NCBI GenBank assembly: GCA_030848545.1
Contig: JAVDCA010000017.1
Span: 92,567-156,566 of the forward strand
Direction: 5' to 3'
DNA length: 64,000 nt
From: Astrobacterium formosum
Lineage (GTDB): Bacteria; Pseudomonadota; Alphaproteobacteria; Rhizobiales; Xanthobacteraceae
In this document: one piece after another, positions 56,654 through 64,000 of the stretch
Numbering within the stretch: position 1 is the first letter of the stretch
How the letters are laid out: each line of letters begins with the position of its first letter
Notes under the pieces: generated by a model
Database searches by the model: none
What the model saw: only the letters and a program-made list of their open reading frames with translations
Told to the model about the DNA's origin: nothing
Position numbers and translations under genes: made by a program

Positions 56654-57885
56654 GTCCGACAGTCCGCGCGACAGAGCGCATCCAATCCCTCGACATCTTG
56701 TTGAACGATCTTGCCGTGGGCACGCTCGTCCGCACGCCCGGCGACTACAACGCCTTCAACCTCCTGCCCGGCTATCGGAGCCTGGACAAACCGCCGATCT
56801 TCAGCCTGTCGCTGCGCGCGGCCGATGGCGGCCTGCGTCGGGATCCCAAACCGATCCGCGGGGCGCTTCCTCCATTCTTCGCCAACCTATTGCCCGAAGA
56901 GAAGCTGCGCGCCGCCATGGAGAAACACCACGCCGCGACGGTAAGACCCGGCAACGACTTTGATCTGCTGGCAGCGCTGGGGACCAACCTGCCTGGAGCG
57001 GTGCGGGCATTGCCGAGCGACGCCACTCCCGTTTCAACAGGCCGCAAACCGGGGGGCAACAGGAAGGTGCGCTTTTCGCTCGCCGGCGTGCAGATGAAGC
57101 TTTCGGTGATGAAGAAAGAAGGTGGCGTCACGCTCGCCGTCGATGACGAGCACGGGCAGTACATCGCGAAATTTCCGTCACTCACCCATGTCGGCCTGTC
57201 GGAAAACGAGTTCGCAATCCTGGCTTTGGCGGAAGCGCTCGGGATGGACGTGCCGGCCCGCGAGCTCGTCGACACGACGGAGTTCGCTGGTGTTCCGGAA
57301 GAGTTCAACATCATGTCCAGCGGCAAGGTGCTGCTCGTGCGCCGCTTCGACCGCACCCCGAATGGAGCGCGCGTGCACACCGAGGACTTCGCCCAGGTCT
57401 TCGGCCGTTATCCGTCCGAGAAATATGTCGGTGCCGCGTATCACAACATCGCAGCGGCGCTGATCAGCGGCGTCTCCTTCGATGCCGCCATCGAGTTCGT
57501 TCGCCGCCTCGCCTTCGCGGCGATCACCGGCAATGGCGACATGCATCTGAAGAATTGGTCGCTATTGTATCCCGGAGACGGCCGGACGCCCGTGCTGGCG
57601 CCTGTCTACGACGTGCTGTCAACAATTCCGTATCTTCCGAAAGACGGGCTGGCGCTGAGCCTCGCCGGCGAAAAGTCGTTCAAGGCCCTGACCCCGGAGC
57701 GTTGGCGCGACTTCGCGAACCGCAGCCGTCTTCCGGAAGGGGCAGTCATCACCGCGGTCGCAGAGACTGCGGCGGCCGTGCGCGACAAGTGGCCGCTCCT
57801 ACCGGAGCGCGACGTCGTGCCCGCGCAGGTCCTTGAGCGGATTGACGCGCATATGGACGAAATGGCCAAGGTACTCGATCCGTAG
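56650..57885 (+). CDS. hipA: HipA-type serine/threonine kinase toxin
   Basis: The 411-residue protein is about the usual length for HipA. It has the N-terminal subdomain (QSLDILLNDLAVGTLV), an activation-loop region with KVRFSLAGVQMKLSVMKK, ATP-binding YIAKFPS, and the catalytic loop GNGDMHLKNWSLL (about 294-306) followed by LAPVYDVLSTIPY with the Mg-binding Asp. All kinase residues look intact. In E. coli HipA phosphorylates glutamyl-tRNA synthetase and causes growth arrest. The gene starts with a rare TTG overlapping the hipB stop (TTGA), which should keep toxin translation low and coupled. Confidence 0.92.
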   Translation: MSPTVRATERIQSLDILLNDLAVGTLVRTPGDYNAFNLLPGYRSLDKPPIFSLSLRAADGGLRRDPKPIRGALPPFFANLLPEEKLRAAMEKHHAATVRPGNDFDLLAALGTNLPGAVRALPSDATPVSTGRKPGGNRKVRFSLAGVQMKLSVMKKEGGVTLAVDDEHGQYIAKFPSLTHVGLSENEFAILALAEALGMDVPARELVDTTEFAGVPEEFNIMSSGKVLLVRRFDRTPNGARVHTEDFAQVFGRYPSEKYVGAAYHNIAAALISGVSFDAAIEFVRRLAFAAITGNGDMHLKNWSLLYPGDGRTPVLAPVYDVLSTIPYLPKDGLALSLAGEKSFKALTPERWRDFANRSRLPEGAVITAVAETAAAVRDKWPLLPERDVVPAQVLERIDAHMDEMAKVLDP

Positions 57886-57970
57886 GGAATTACGGTGACT
57901 GTGCTGGACTGCACCCCGCAATTCGCCGTTGAATATTGGCCAGGCTGCCCCATCGTAGTAGTATCCTGTT

Positions 57971-58267
57971 ATGAACAGGGTCGAAATCCTTCAACAGCTG
58001 CGGGGCTCCGCTCCGGCCGTGCGGGCCTTGGGAGTGGCGTCGCTGTATCTGTTCGGCTCAGTCGCCCGCAACGAGGCTGGGCCGGGCAGCGACGTCGACC
58101 TGTTTGTGGACATCCAGCCCGGCCGGACGTTTTCGCTCATTGACCTCGTCGGCCTCAAGCAACTCCTGGAAGAGCGTCTGCGCACCGAGGTGGACGTGAC
58201 CACCCGCAGCAGCCTCAACCCGCACCTGCGCGCCGACATCGAGATGGCGGCGGTGCGCGCGTTCTGA
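57971..58267 (+). CDS. MNT-type nucleotidyltransferase antitoxin (MntA-like)
   Basis: This 98-residue minimal nucleotidyltransferase has the motif YLFGSVARNEAGPGSDVDLF (GSxAR with the Asp pair intact). ERLRTEVDVTTRSSLNPHLR follows near the C-terminus. In characterised pairs MntA adds AMP to the HepT toxin and so blocks it. Its stop overlaps the start of the HepT-like remnant (TGATG), so it is the antitoxin half of a pair whose partner is broken. The catalytic residues still look functional. Confidence 0.9.
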   Translation: MNRVEILQQLRGSAPAVRALGVASLYLFGSVARNEAGPGSDVDLFVDIQPGRTFSLIDLVGLKQLLEERLRTEVDVTTRSSLNPHLRADIEMAAVRAF

Positions 58268-58610
58268 TGGCGCGCAAGATCGCACCGGTCCTCGCGAGCA
58301 TTCTCGACGCCATCGAGATCGTCGAGCAAGCCACGCCGGCAAGACATTCGAGCAGTTCAAAGACAACCGGCTTTTGTCTCTCGGCGTGCAACGTGCCATC
58401 GAGATCATCTCGGAAGCGACGCGCCACGTGCCCAACGGGTTGCTGGCGACGTGCCCGGAAATTCCCTGATGGAAAATCCGAGGCGTCGGAAGCGTGTTGC
58501 GGCACGAGTATCATCGCATCGCCGACGAGGTGATCTGGGCGGTCGTGGTTCGCGACCTGGCCCCGCTCAAGGCGGCGATCCTGGCGATCCGAAAGTCCCT
58601 CTCGGAATAG
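58267..58610 (+). pseudogene. HepT-like toxin, inactivated by frameshift and stop codon
   Basis: The first 25 codons read MARKIAPVLASILDAIEIVE, a HepT start. Homology then moves to another frame near 58335-58345 (GKTFEQFKDNRLLSLGVQRA and EIISEATRHVPNGLLATCPE). It meets an in-frame TGA at 58467-58469, after which the same frame continues WKIRGVGSVLRHEYHRIADE to a TAG at 58610. So there is at least one frameshift and one nonsense change. The arginine of the RNase motif RX4HXY is also lost (GSVLRHEY). The toxin is almost surely dead. Confidence 0.85.
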
Positions 58611-58915
58611 ACCGGACGCCACGCCGCCGGTTTCGATAAGCCGGGAGTATTGCGGCTCGACCCTTTGCAGAGTTGGGCCGGAGCGAGATTGGGGAGATTA
58701 CAGGATCAGGTCGACAGAGCACTCGGGCGGCTGGGCACAATCCGGCGCCGAATACTGCTTGCTAGGACAATAGCGATCGAACCTCGCGGGCCTACGCGGC
58801 CCCTCAACACCCCTTGAGGTGTTGGTGCCCAAGAGAGGATTGCCCGTCCCGGGGCGCTACCCATTGATTTTTCTATAGAAATTTGATCGGCCATGCAAGA
58901 TGTTGAACAGGGCGG
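58611..58915. other. Intergenic stretch with tRNA-Leu-like 3' fragment
   Basis: About 300 bases without a supported gene. At 58816-58838 it holds GAGGTGTTGGTGCCCAAGAG and three more bases, agreeing at 20 of 23 positions with 60419-60441, which covers the 3' end of tRNA-Leu. A small hairpin CAACACC-CCTTGA-GGTGTTG (58805-58824) corresponds to one just after the real tRNA. This may be a decayed attachment site. Confidence 0.5.
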
Positions 58916-59197
58916 TTACACAAAACATACAAATCCCCACCTGCTCCCACAGCCTGGACGCAGTGAGAAGGGGTCACCAATTCGAGAGGTCATCTCGTGG
59001 CAGCGGCAAACAACGTATCCCCCCGTGCCACCCCAAGCGGCCAACATGACGGCCACACGCATAGTTCCCGTCGAACCGATTGATCCAAAGACCACACAAA
59101 CCTCACCAACCCAAAGCTTGGTGAACAGCCGTCGCTCTTCCGGACGTTTCACGACTGACCCGTGTTGCGCACCGCAAGAAGGAAACCGTAAGCGCAT
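58916..59197 (-). CDS. Possible 93-residue protein, low confidence
   Basis: The frame runs from an ATG at 59197, overlapping the stop of the small frame before it (TAATG), to TAA. It has a basic start, then RPEERRLFTKLWVGEVCVVF and a hydrophobic or glycine-rich middle that might be membrane-bound. Third positions are less GC-biased than in the core genes, and base composition is lower in GC. It may be a foreign gene, or a frameshifted piece together with the preceding frame. Confidence 0.3.
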   Translation of the reverse strand: MRLRFPSCGAQHGSVVKRPEERRLFTKLWVGEVCVVFGSIGSTGTMRVAVMLAAWGGTGGYVVCRCHEMTSRIGDPFSLRPGCGSRWGFVCFV

Positions 59198-59325
59198 TAC
59201 CACCACCCAATGCTGTGGCCCGCCATGACCGCCGTTGTAAGCGCGGTAATAAATGGCGCGAGTTGCCCGAGTGCTGCTAACGCCCTTTGAAAGGTCTCCA
59301 ATCGATCAGAGCGACGTTTCGCCAT
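59197..59325 (-). CDS. Possible 42-residue protein, low confidence
   Basis: The small frame starts MAKRRSDRLETFQRALAALG and continues with a hydrophobic stretch before ending GHSIGWW. It looks like the N-terminus of a short membrane protein, with a basic amphipathic start. The next frame starts within its stop codon. Either a two-gene coupled pair or one gene broken by a frameshift is possible. Confidence 0.3.
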   Translation of the reverse strand: MAKRRSDRLETFQRALAALGQLAPFITALTTAVMAGHSIGWW

Positions 59326-59465
59326 CTCAGGCCTCCGCAAACCAAGCGTCGGCTATCCACAAAGAGAACATTGCGGGAAGCTGCAACGCACCGGCCCAGC
59401 GTGCGACCGGCGCGGAGATGTTAAGCGCGTGATGACATGGTCCAGAGCGAGAAAAGGGCTTGTTG

Positions 59466-60002
59466 CTATTTCTTACGGAGTGCACCGCCAAGGAGCGTAG
59501 GGGGCTCATTGCGCAGTGCCATGCGCGTAAACCGTGCTTGTGCGGCCGAGGCTCGTTTTTGCTTTTCTCGTTCTTTCACCAGCTTGCGGATTTGAGCCGC
59601 AATCGCGGCAACCGTATTGCCCAACTCGATCCCGGAAGCGCGGAGCCGCCGTGCGAGTGATGCGACAGTCTCGCCCCTCTGAACAGCTTCGTCATAAGCT
59701 GCAAGCAAACAATAGTCTCGGTCGGCTGCAAGGGCTTTCCCGCGCCCACGCTTTGGACGCCGAGTGACCCTTGCAAACAGTTCGCGGGCGTTCTCTTCGC
59801 CGAGGTGACTAACCGCCGCCTTGAATGCTGCAGCCACGCCCTTCTCGACCTTAGCCACGCGCTGCCGTCGTTCCTTCTCGCTCTCTCCCGCTTGAGCAAG
59901 CAAGGTCAGATATGGCAGGCCGAAAATGTCGCGGGAAGGCTTGGACGGCGGGAACAGCAGGGGTTGCAATTGGAGAAGAGACGAACGACGCGGCATCTTC
60001 AT
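59466..60002 (-). CDS. Hypothetical basic helical protein
   Basis: This 178-residue protein starts at the ATG at 60002, six bases behind CAGGAGG, a strong ribosome binding site. It begins MKMPRRSSLLQLQPLLFPPS. The C-terminal half contains RRPKRGRGKALAADRDYCLL and VASLARRLRASGIELGNTVA, a pattern seen in hypothetical proteins of rhizobia and suggestive of a helix-turn-helix. The C-terminus is Lys/Arg-rich. I know no function. It lies inside the segment flanked by tRNA-Leu and its degenerate copy. Confidence 0.65.
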   Translation of the reverse strand: MKMPRRSSLLQLQPLLFPPSKPSRDIFGLPYLTLLAQAGESEKERRQRVAKVEKGVAAAFKAAVSHLGEENARELFARVTRRPKRGRGKALAADRDYCLLAAYDEAVQRGETVASLARRLRASGIELGNTVAAIAAQIRKLVKEREKQKRASAAQARFTRMALRNEPPTLLGGALRKK

Positions 60003-60110
60003 TACGGCCTCCTGTCCGAACCTTTCGCCAAATCGATAATGCCCGGTCGCGGCCATCGAAATGTCTCGTTGAGGTTTTCCCCCGCGAGGCACGCGGCCGA
60101 GACGCTTTAG

Positions 60111-60371
60111 TCGTCAGGCCGCGACGACGGCGTGACCGCACTGGCGCCGATCCGCGCCCGCATCCCGGACTTCGCCGCCTTCCTGACCGGAGGCGAAGAC
60201 GCCGAGGCAGTCGGACGGTTGCGGGCGGCGGAGAGCATCGGCCGGCCGCTCGGCGACGACCGCTTCGTCGCCGCCATCGAACGGTCGACTGCCCGCACTC
60301 TGCGGCCCGGCAAGCGCGGCCCGAAGCCGAAACGGGCGTGCGTCGCACAGCCCGGCTCTCGAAATCGTTGA
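60111..60371 (+). pseudogene. REP-associated tyrosine transposase (RAYT), C-terminal remnant
   Basis: After an in-frame TAG at 60108 the frame reads SSGRDDGVTALAPIRARIPD, then FAAFL, and further on ESIGRPLGDDRFVAAIERST and LRPGKRGPKPKRA. The GRPLG-D-F block and the RG-KPK tail are the C-terminal hallmarks of IS200-like RAYT proteins. The N-terminal two thirds, including the HUH motif and catalytic Tyr, is missing. It is a dead fragment near tRNA-Leu. Confidence 0.75.
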
Positions 60372-60425
60372 ATGAACTGGATTGCCGCCGCCAGCGACGG
60401 TCTCGTCGACACCTCGTCGAGGTGC

Positions 60426-60512
<87 letters not shown>

Positions 60513-60937
60513 ATGAGCCCGTCAGGCTCAGCGGGCGACACATAAGGGCGGCGGTCGCGGATTGTCAACGATCGCGATGATGCAGTTCGCTTTTCCGACG
60601 GCGCCAAGGGGGCATTCCGCCCGGAGGGCCTTTCCTTCGCACTTCCGCCTTGCGGGGAGGAATGGGGTGGGGGGAAGCCGGCAGGCGTTTCGTCGCGCGA
60701 GAGCCCCCTCCCCATCCCTCCCCCGCGAGCGGGGGAGGGAAGAGTCCGGCGGCGGCGCCATGCACCACCGAAGCGGTGGAAGTCGGCGCTCGCCGCCACC
60801 CGCGGGCGGTGCCAGGGTCCGGCATCCGTCCGGCCCCTATACAGTGCGGATTCGATCCTGTATTCGGCTTGATTGATGCGCGCCGCCGTCGCGGCGTCCC
60901 GCGCGCCTGCCCCGAGAGCGGCCATCCGAGAGCGGCC
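60513..60937. other. Repeat-containing intergenic region
   Basis: The 425 bases between tRNA-Leu and the NDUFA9-like gene hold a GC-rich repeat family member, for instance CCCTCCCCCGCGAGCGGGGGAGGG near 60716-60739, related in wording to the composite repeats at 15210 and 29543. No gene is supported. Confidence 0.5.
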
Positions 60938-61909
60938 ATGACGATCCAGTCCAATTCCGAAACCCTGATCACGATTTTTGGCGGCTCCGGCTTCCTCGGC
61001 CGCCACGTGGTGCGGGCCTTGTGCAAGCGCCACTACCGCATCCGCGTCGCGGTGCGCCGGCCGGACCTCACCAACTACCTGCAGCCGCTGGGCCGCGTCG
61101 GCCAAGTCCACGCCGTCCAGGCCAATCTGCGCTACGCCGATTCGATCGCCGCCGCGGTGCGCGGCAGCCACATCGTCATCAACCTGGTCGGCATCCTCTA
61201 CCAGCGCGGCAAGCAGAGCTTTTCCGCCGTGCAGGCCTACGGCGCCGAAGCGGTGGCGCAGGCCGCGGCACGAGAAGGCGCCCGCCTGATCCACGTCTCG
61301 GCGATCGGCGCCGATGCCGAATCGCCCTCCCTCTACGCCCGCTCGAAGGCGCAAGGGGAGGCGGCGGCACTCGCCGCCCGGCCCGACGCGGTCGTGTTCC
61401 GGCCCTCGGTGGTGTTCGGCCCCGAGGACGACTTCTTCAACAAGTTCGCCGCCATGGCGACCATTTCCCCGGTCCTGCCGCTGATCGGCGGCGGCGAGAC
61501 CCTGTTCCAGCCGGTGTTCTGCGGCGACGTCGCCGAGGCGATCGCCCGCGCGGCGGACGGCGCCGCCAAGGCAGGCACGACCTATGAGCTGGGCGGGCCG
61601 GAAATCTTCTCCTTCCGCGAGCTGATGGAAATCATGCTCACGACCATCGACCGCCGCCGCCTGTTGATGCCGCTGCCCTATGGGATCGCCAAACTGCAGG
61701 CTGGCCTCCTCCAGTACCTGCCCAAGCCGCTGCTGACACCCGACCAGGTCGAGCTCCTCAAGATCGACAACGTGGTGTCCCGGGCCGCGACCCGCGAACA
61801 CCGCACCCTCGAAGGGCTCGGCATCGCGCCGCACACCGTGCAGTCGGAAATCCCCCACTATCTGTGGCGCTTCAGGAAGTTCGGCCAGTTCTCCCGCCAA
61901 GAGGCTTGA
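60938..61909 (+). CDS. NDUFA9-like NAD(P)-binding protein (complex I accessory family)
   Basis: The 323-residue extended short-chain dehydrogenase-like protein has the dinucleotide motif ITIFGGSGFLGRHVVRAL (about 11-28), the active-site-like region HVSAIGADAESPSLYARSKA, and FRPSVVFGPEDDFFNKFA. It matches the NDUFA9 (39 kDa) subunit family, which in alphaproteobacteria is linked to complex I and ubiquinone metabolism. Start chosen at 60938. No nuo genes are near. It is convergent with uppP. Confidence 0.9.
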   Translation: MTIQSNSETLITIFGGSGFLGRHVVRALCKRHYRIRVAVRRPDLTNYLQPLGRVGQVHAVQANLRYADSIAAAVRGSHIVINLVGILYQRGKQSFSAVQAYGAEAVAQAAAREGARLIHVSAIGADAESPSLYARSKAQGEAAALAARPDAVVFRPSVVFGPEDDFFNKFAAMATISPVLPLIGGGETLFQPVFCGDVAEAIARAADGAAKAGTTYELGGPEIFSFRELMEIMLTTIDRRRLLMPLPYGIAKLQAGLLQYLPKPLLTPDQVELLKIDNVVSRAATREHRTLEGLGIAPHTVQSEIPHYLWRFRKFGQFSRQEA

Positions 61910-62019
61910 CGGTTGGCCTGACGGTTGGCGTGACGCTCGCGACCTCTTCCTGCGGCGCCGGGAGAGGTGACGACGGTCTCACACCAGACTCCTACCGGAT
62001 TCGGATGATCCATACCGTG

Positions 62020-62155
62020 GTCATTCCGGGGCGGCCCACCGGGTCCGCGCAAAGCGCGGCCCGATGACAGGCTGCGGCCGAACCCGGAATCCCGCCACAA
62101 ATCCGGTGCGCGTTGCTGGATCCCGGGTTCGCGCTGGCGCGCGCCCCGGGATGAC
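62020..62155. repeat. Dispersed intergenic repeat between convergent genes
   Basis: The segment opens with CATTCCGGGGCGGCCCACCG and closes with GCGCCCCGGGATGACGCGG, with several inner palindromes (CCGCGCAAAGCGCGG; GATCCCGGGTT). It is a common style of rhizobial intergenic repeat and separates the NDUFA9-like gene from uppP. Confidence 0.65.
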
Positions 62156-62181
62156 GCGGAATCATTCCGTCGAATTTGGTA

Positions 62182-62988
62182 TCACACCCCGGCGATCAGC
62201 GCCGCGAGGCCGATGCCGCCGACGATCAGCCGCCAGTAGGCGAACAGCGCAAAGCCGTGCCGCGACACATAGGCGAGCAGGCCCTTGACCACGAACCAGC
62301 CGGCCACGAAGGCGGTGACGAAGCCGACCGCCACCACGGCGGTGTTGTGGCCGGTCATCTGGTCGAGATTCTTGTAGAGGTCGTAGGCGAACGCCCCCGC
62401 CATCGTCGGCATGGCGAGGTAGAACGAGAATTCGGCGGCGGAGCGCTTGTCGGCACCCAAGAACATCGCCGACACGATGGTGGCGCCGGAGCGCGATACG
62501 CCCGGGATCATGGCCAGGCACTGGAACGCCCCGATGGCGAGATACATCGGCAATGAGAACCGCATGGCGTCGTGGAAGCGGGGCTTGAGGTTGAGCTGAT
62601 CGACCCACAGGAGCACCAGCCCGCCGACGACCAGCGAAATGCAGACGATCCACGGGTTGAACAAAACGCCCTTGATGAAGCCGTGCAGCAGGGCGCCGAC
62701 CAACGCCGCCGGCAGGAACGCGATCAAGACGCCGAGGACGAAGCGCCGCGCTTGCGGATCGTCCAGGAGCCCGCGGGCGATCTGGACCAGGCGAACGAAA
62801 TAGACCGACAGGATGGCGAGGATCGAACCGAGCTGGATCAGGACCGTGAAGGTCTTGCCGAAGTCCTGGTCGTCGAAACCGAAGAAATGGCCGAGCAGGA
62901 GCAGGTGGCCGGTGGACGAGACCGGGATGAACTCGGTCAACCCCTCGACGATGCCCAGAAAGGCGGCTTTGAGGAGGTCGATCAGCAT
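62182..62988 (-). CDS. uppP: Undecaprenyl-diphosphatase
   Basis: This 268-residue protein has seven or eight membrane helices and both family motifs: [20 protein letters not shown] (about 15-34) and [19 protein letters not shown] (about 160-178), which carry the catalytic Glu, Ser and Arg. It removes a phosphate from undecaprenyl diphosphate in recycling of the cell-wall lipid carrier, and gives bacitracin resistance when overproduced. The ATG at 62988 follows GGAG. Confidence 0.96.
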   Translation of the reverse strand: MLIDLLKAAFLGIVEGLTEFIPVSSTGHLLLLGHFFGFDDQDFGKTFTVLIQLGSILAILSVYFVRLVQIARGLLDDPQARRFVLGVLIAFLPAALVGALLHGFIKGVLFNPWIVCISLVVGGLVLLWVDQLNLKPRFHDAMRFSLPMYLAIGAFQCLAMIPGVSRSGATIVSAMFLGADKRSAAEFSFYLAMPTMAGAFAYDLYKNLDQMTGHNTAVVAVGFVTAFVAGWFVVKGLLAYVSRHGFALFAYWRLIVGGIGLAALIAGV

Positions 62989-63201
62989 GGGGGGCTCCGG
63001 GGGGAGGTACGGCGGGAACGACTCGTTTCCGGTTTCGCCAGCGCTTGTGGCCGAAGCGGCGGAGCGGGGCAAGGCCCATCAGGGCCATTCCGCCGTGCAT
63101 GACCGGCCCGGAATCCTGTCCCGGACGATCAGAAGCTGTATAAACTCCCGCCTTGACATATTTTTGCCCTGCCGGGGCCGGACTGGACGGTGACACTTCC
63201 T

Positions 63202-63894
63202 ATGTTGACCTTGTTCCACCATCCCTTCTGTCCGCATTCGCGCTTCATCCGCCTGGCGCTGGGCGAATACGGCATCGCGCCGCGCCTGGTGGAGGAGCGG
63301 GTGTGGGAGCGTCGCCACGAGTTCCTGGCCATCAATCCGGCCGCCACCACGCCCGTATTGGTGGTCGAAGGGCACCCCCCGATCCCCGAGGCGCCGATCA
63401 TCGCCGAGTTCCTCGACGAGACCCAGGGCGAGGCCCTGGGCGAGCACCGGCTGTTGCCGCGCGACATGGCCGAGCGCATCGAGGTGCGCCGGCTGTGCTC
63501 CTGGTTCACCAACAAGTTCTACGCCGAGGTGAGTGGCCCGCTGGTCAACGAGCGGCTGTTGAAGCGCTACATGCGCACCGAGCAGGGCGGCGGATCGCCG
63601 GACATGGAGTCGATCCGCGCCGGCCTGTTCAACATCCGCTACCACCTCGCCTATATCGGCTGGCTGGTGCGCACTCGCGACTGGCTCGCCGGCGACCGGC
63701 TGACCTATGCGGATCTGGCGGCGGCCGCGCATCTGTCCTCGGTGGACTATCTGGGCGACGTGCCCTGGCACGAGGACGAAGCCGCCAAGGCCTGGTATGC
63801 GCGCGTCAAGTCGCGGCCCTCGTTCCGGCCGCTGCTGGTGGAGATGCATGCCGGCGTGCCGCCCTCCAAAACCTACGCGGATTTGGACTTCTAG
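63202..63894 (+). CDS. Glutathione S-transferase-like protein
   Basis: The protein has 230 residues from the ATG at 63202 (a GTG 12 bases earlier is possible). The N-terminal thioredoxin-like domain has LFHHPFCPHSRFIRLALGEY with a CPHS active-site-like motif, then NPAATTPVLVVEG and PEAPIIAEFLDE. The C-terminal helical domain contains AGDRLTYADLAAAAHLSSVD. The single Cys resembles omega or beta-class GSTs or monothiol glutaredoxins. The substrate is unknown. It is divergent from uppP. Confidence 0.9.
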   Translation: MLTLFHHPFCPHSRFIRLALGEYGIAPRLVEERVWERRHEFLAINPAATTPVLVVEGHPPIPEAPIIAEFLDETQGEALGEHRLLPRDMAERIEVRRLCSWFTNKFYAEVSGPLVNERLLKRYMRTEQGGGSPDMESIRAGLFNIRYHLAYIGWLVRTRDWLAGDRLTYADLAAAAHLSSVDYLGDVPWHEDEAAKAWYARVKSRPSFRPLLVEMHAGVPPSKTYADLDF

Positions 63895-63940
63895 AGCGCG
63901 ATGGCAATGGGGGGGGGAACATCAGCCAAGTCCTCGGCGC

Positions 63941-63981
63941 GCTCCCTCTCCCCAGCGGGGAGAGGGTTGGGGGTGAGGGGG
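63941..63981. repeat. Intergenic repeat at the right edge
   Basis: CCCTCTCCCC-AG-CGGGGAGAGGG (63944-63967) followed by TTGGGGGTGAGGGGG is the widespread proteobacterial hairpin repeat. It lies just after the GST-like gene and may serve as its terminator. Confidence 0.7.
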
Positions 63982-64000
63982 TTCCCAACGTATCCACACG

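Noticed and set aside
58893..59228. Plus-strand 111-codon frame in the accessory block
   Set aside because: The product is an odd Thr/Pro/Gln-rich sequence with no start signals; the minus strand is at least as plausible and is itself low confidence.

Overview
The window is a GC-rich bacterial chromosome segment with the gene content of an alphaproteobacterium of the order Hyphomicrobiales (Rhizobiales). The reasons are the very large NAD-specific glutamate dehydrogenase, the rsmB / heparinase-like / purH order, an Irr-like Fur regulator, an SdhAF4-type small protein, FNR/FixK-type boxes, and dispersed palindromic intergenic repeats of the kind common in that order. Placement below order level (for example Xanthobacteraceae or a Bradyrhizobium relative) is only a guess. 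Almost every long reading frame antisense to these genes is a high-GC shadow and is left out.

Layout. 1-3.2 kb: edge of a small coiled-coil gene, then a NitT/TauT-type ABC importer (binding protein, permease, ATPase). 3.4-9.8 kb: a chemoreceptor, a membrane-anchored winged-helix/TPR regulator, and a FIST sensor overlapping a diguanylate cyclase. 9.8-17.6 kb: orphan TRAP binding protein, EamA exporter, EVE protein, DUF1761 protein, acetyl-CoA synthetase, a half-length GlnE-like nucleotidyltransferase and an L,D-transpeptidase. 17.7-22 kb: cytochrome bd operon (a small unknown gene, cydA, cydB, cydX) and ompW, each preceded by an FNR/FixK box. 22.2-32.4 kb: Irr-like regulator, SdhAF4, htpX, rsmB, heparinase-like gene, purH, ggt and an AhpD-like protein. 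32.5-37.3 kb: NAD-glutamate dehydrogenase. 37.4-38.6 kb: TumE/TumA-type toxin-antitoxin pair with a perfect palindromic operator, then tRNA-Gly. 38.8-43 kb: housekeeping genes. 43-50.5 kb: two tandem divergent chemoreceptor/AraC modules that look like a segmental duplication. 50.5-52.8 kb: a ubiquinone-type hydroxylase and acyl-CoA thioesterase II. 52.8-55.9 kb: two PII genes and amtB. 56-60.5 kb: an accessory block with hipBA, an MNT/HepT pair whose toxin is broken, low-confidence small ORFs, a transposase remnant and tRNA-Leu with a degenerate copy of its 3' end 1.6 kb away. 60.9-64 kb: NDUFA9-like protein, uppP and a GST-like protein.

How the parts may work together. Nitrogen control is the clearest theme. 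glnK1 and glnK2-amtB are separate units, each with TGC-N11-GCA (NtrC-type) sites about 105-115 bp before a near-consensus sigma-54 element. NAD-glutamate dehydrogenase and the half-GlnE protein also touch glutamate/glutamine metabolism. Low-oxygen control is the second theme (cyd and ompW). The third is signalling, with three chemoreceptors, a FIST/GGDEF pair and two paralogous AraC regulators. The best candidates for something not yet described are the single-domain GlnE-like protein, the 94-residue gene heading the cyd operon, and the duplicated chemoreceptor/AraC modules.
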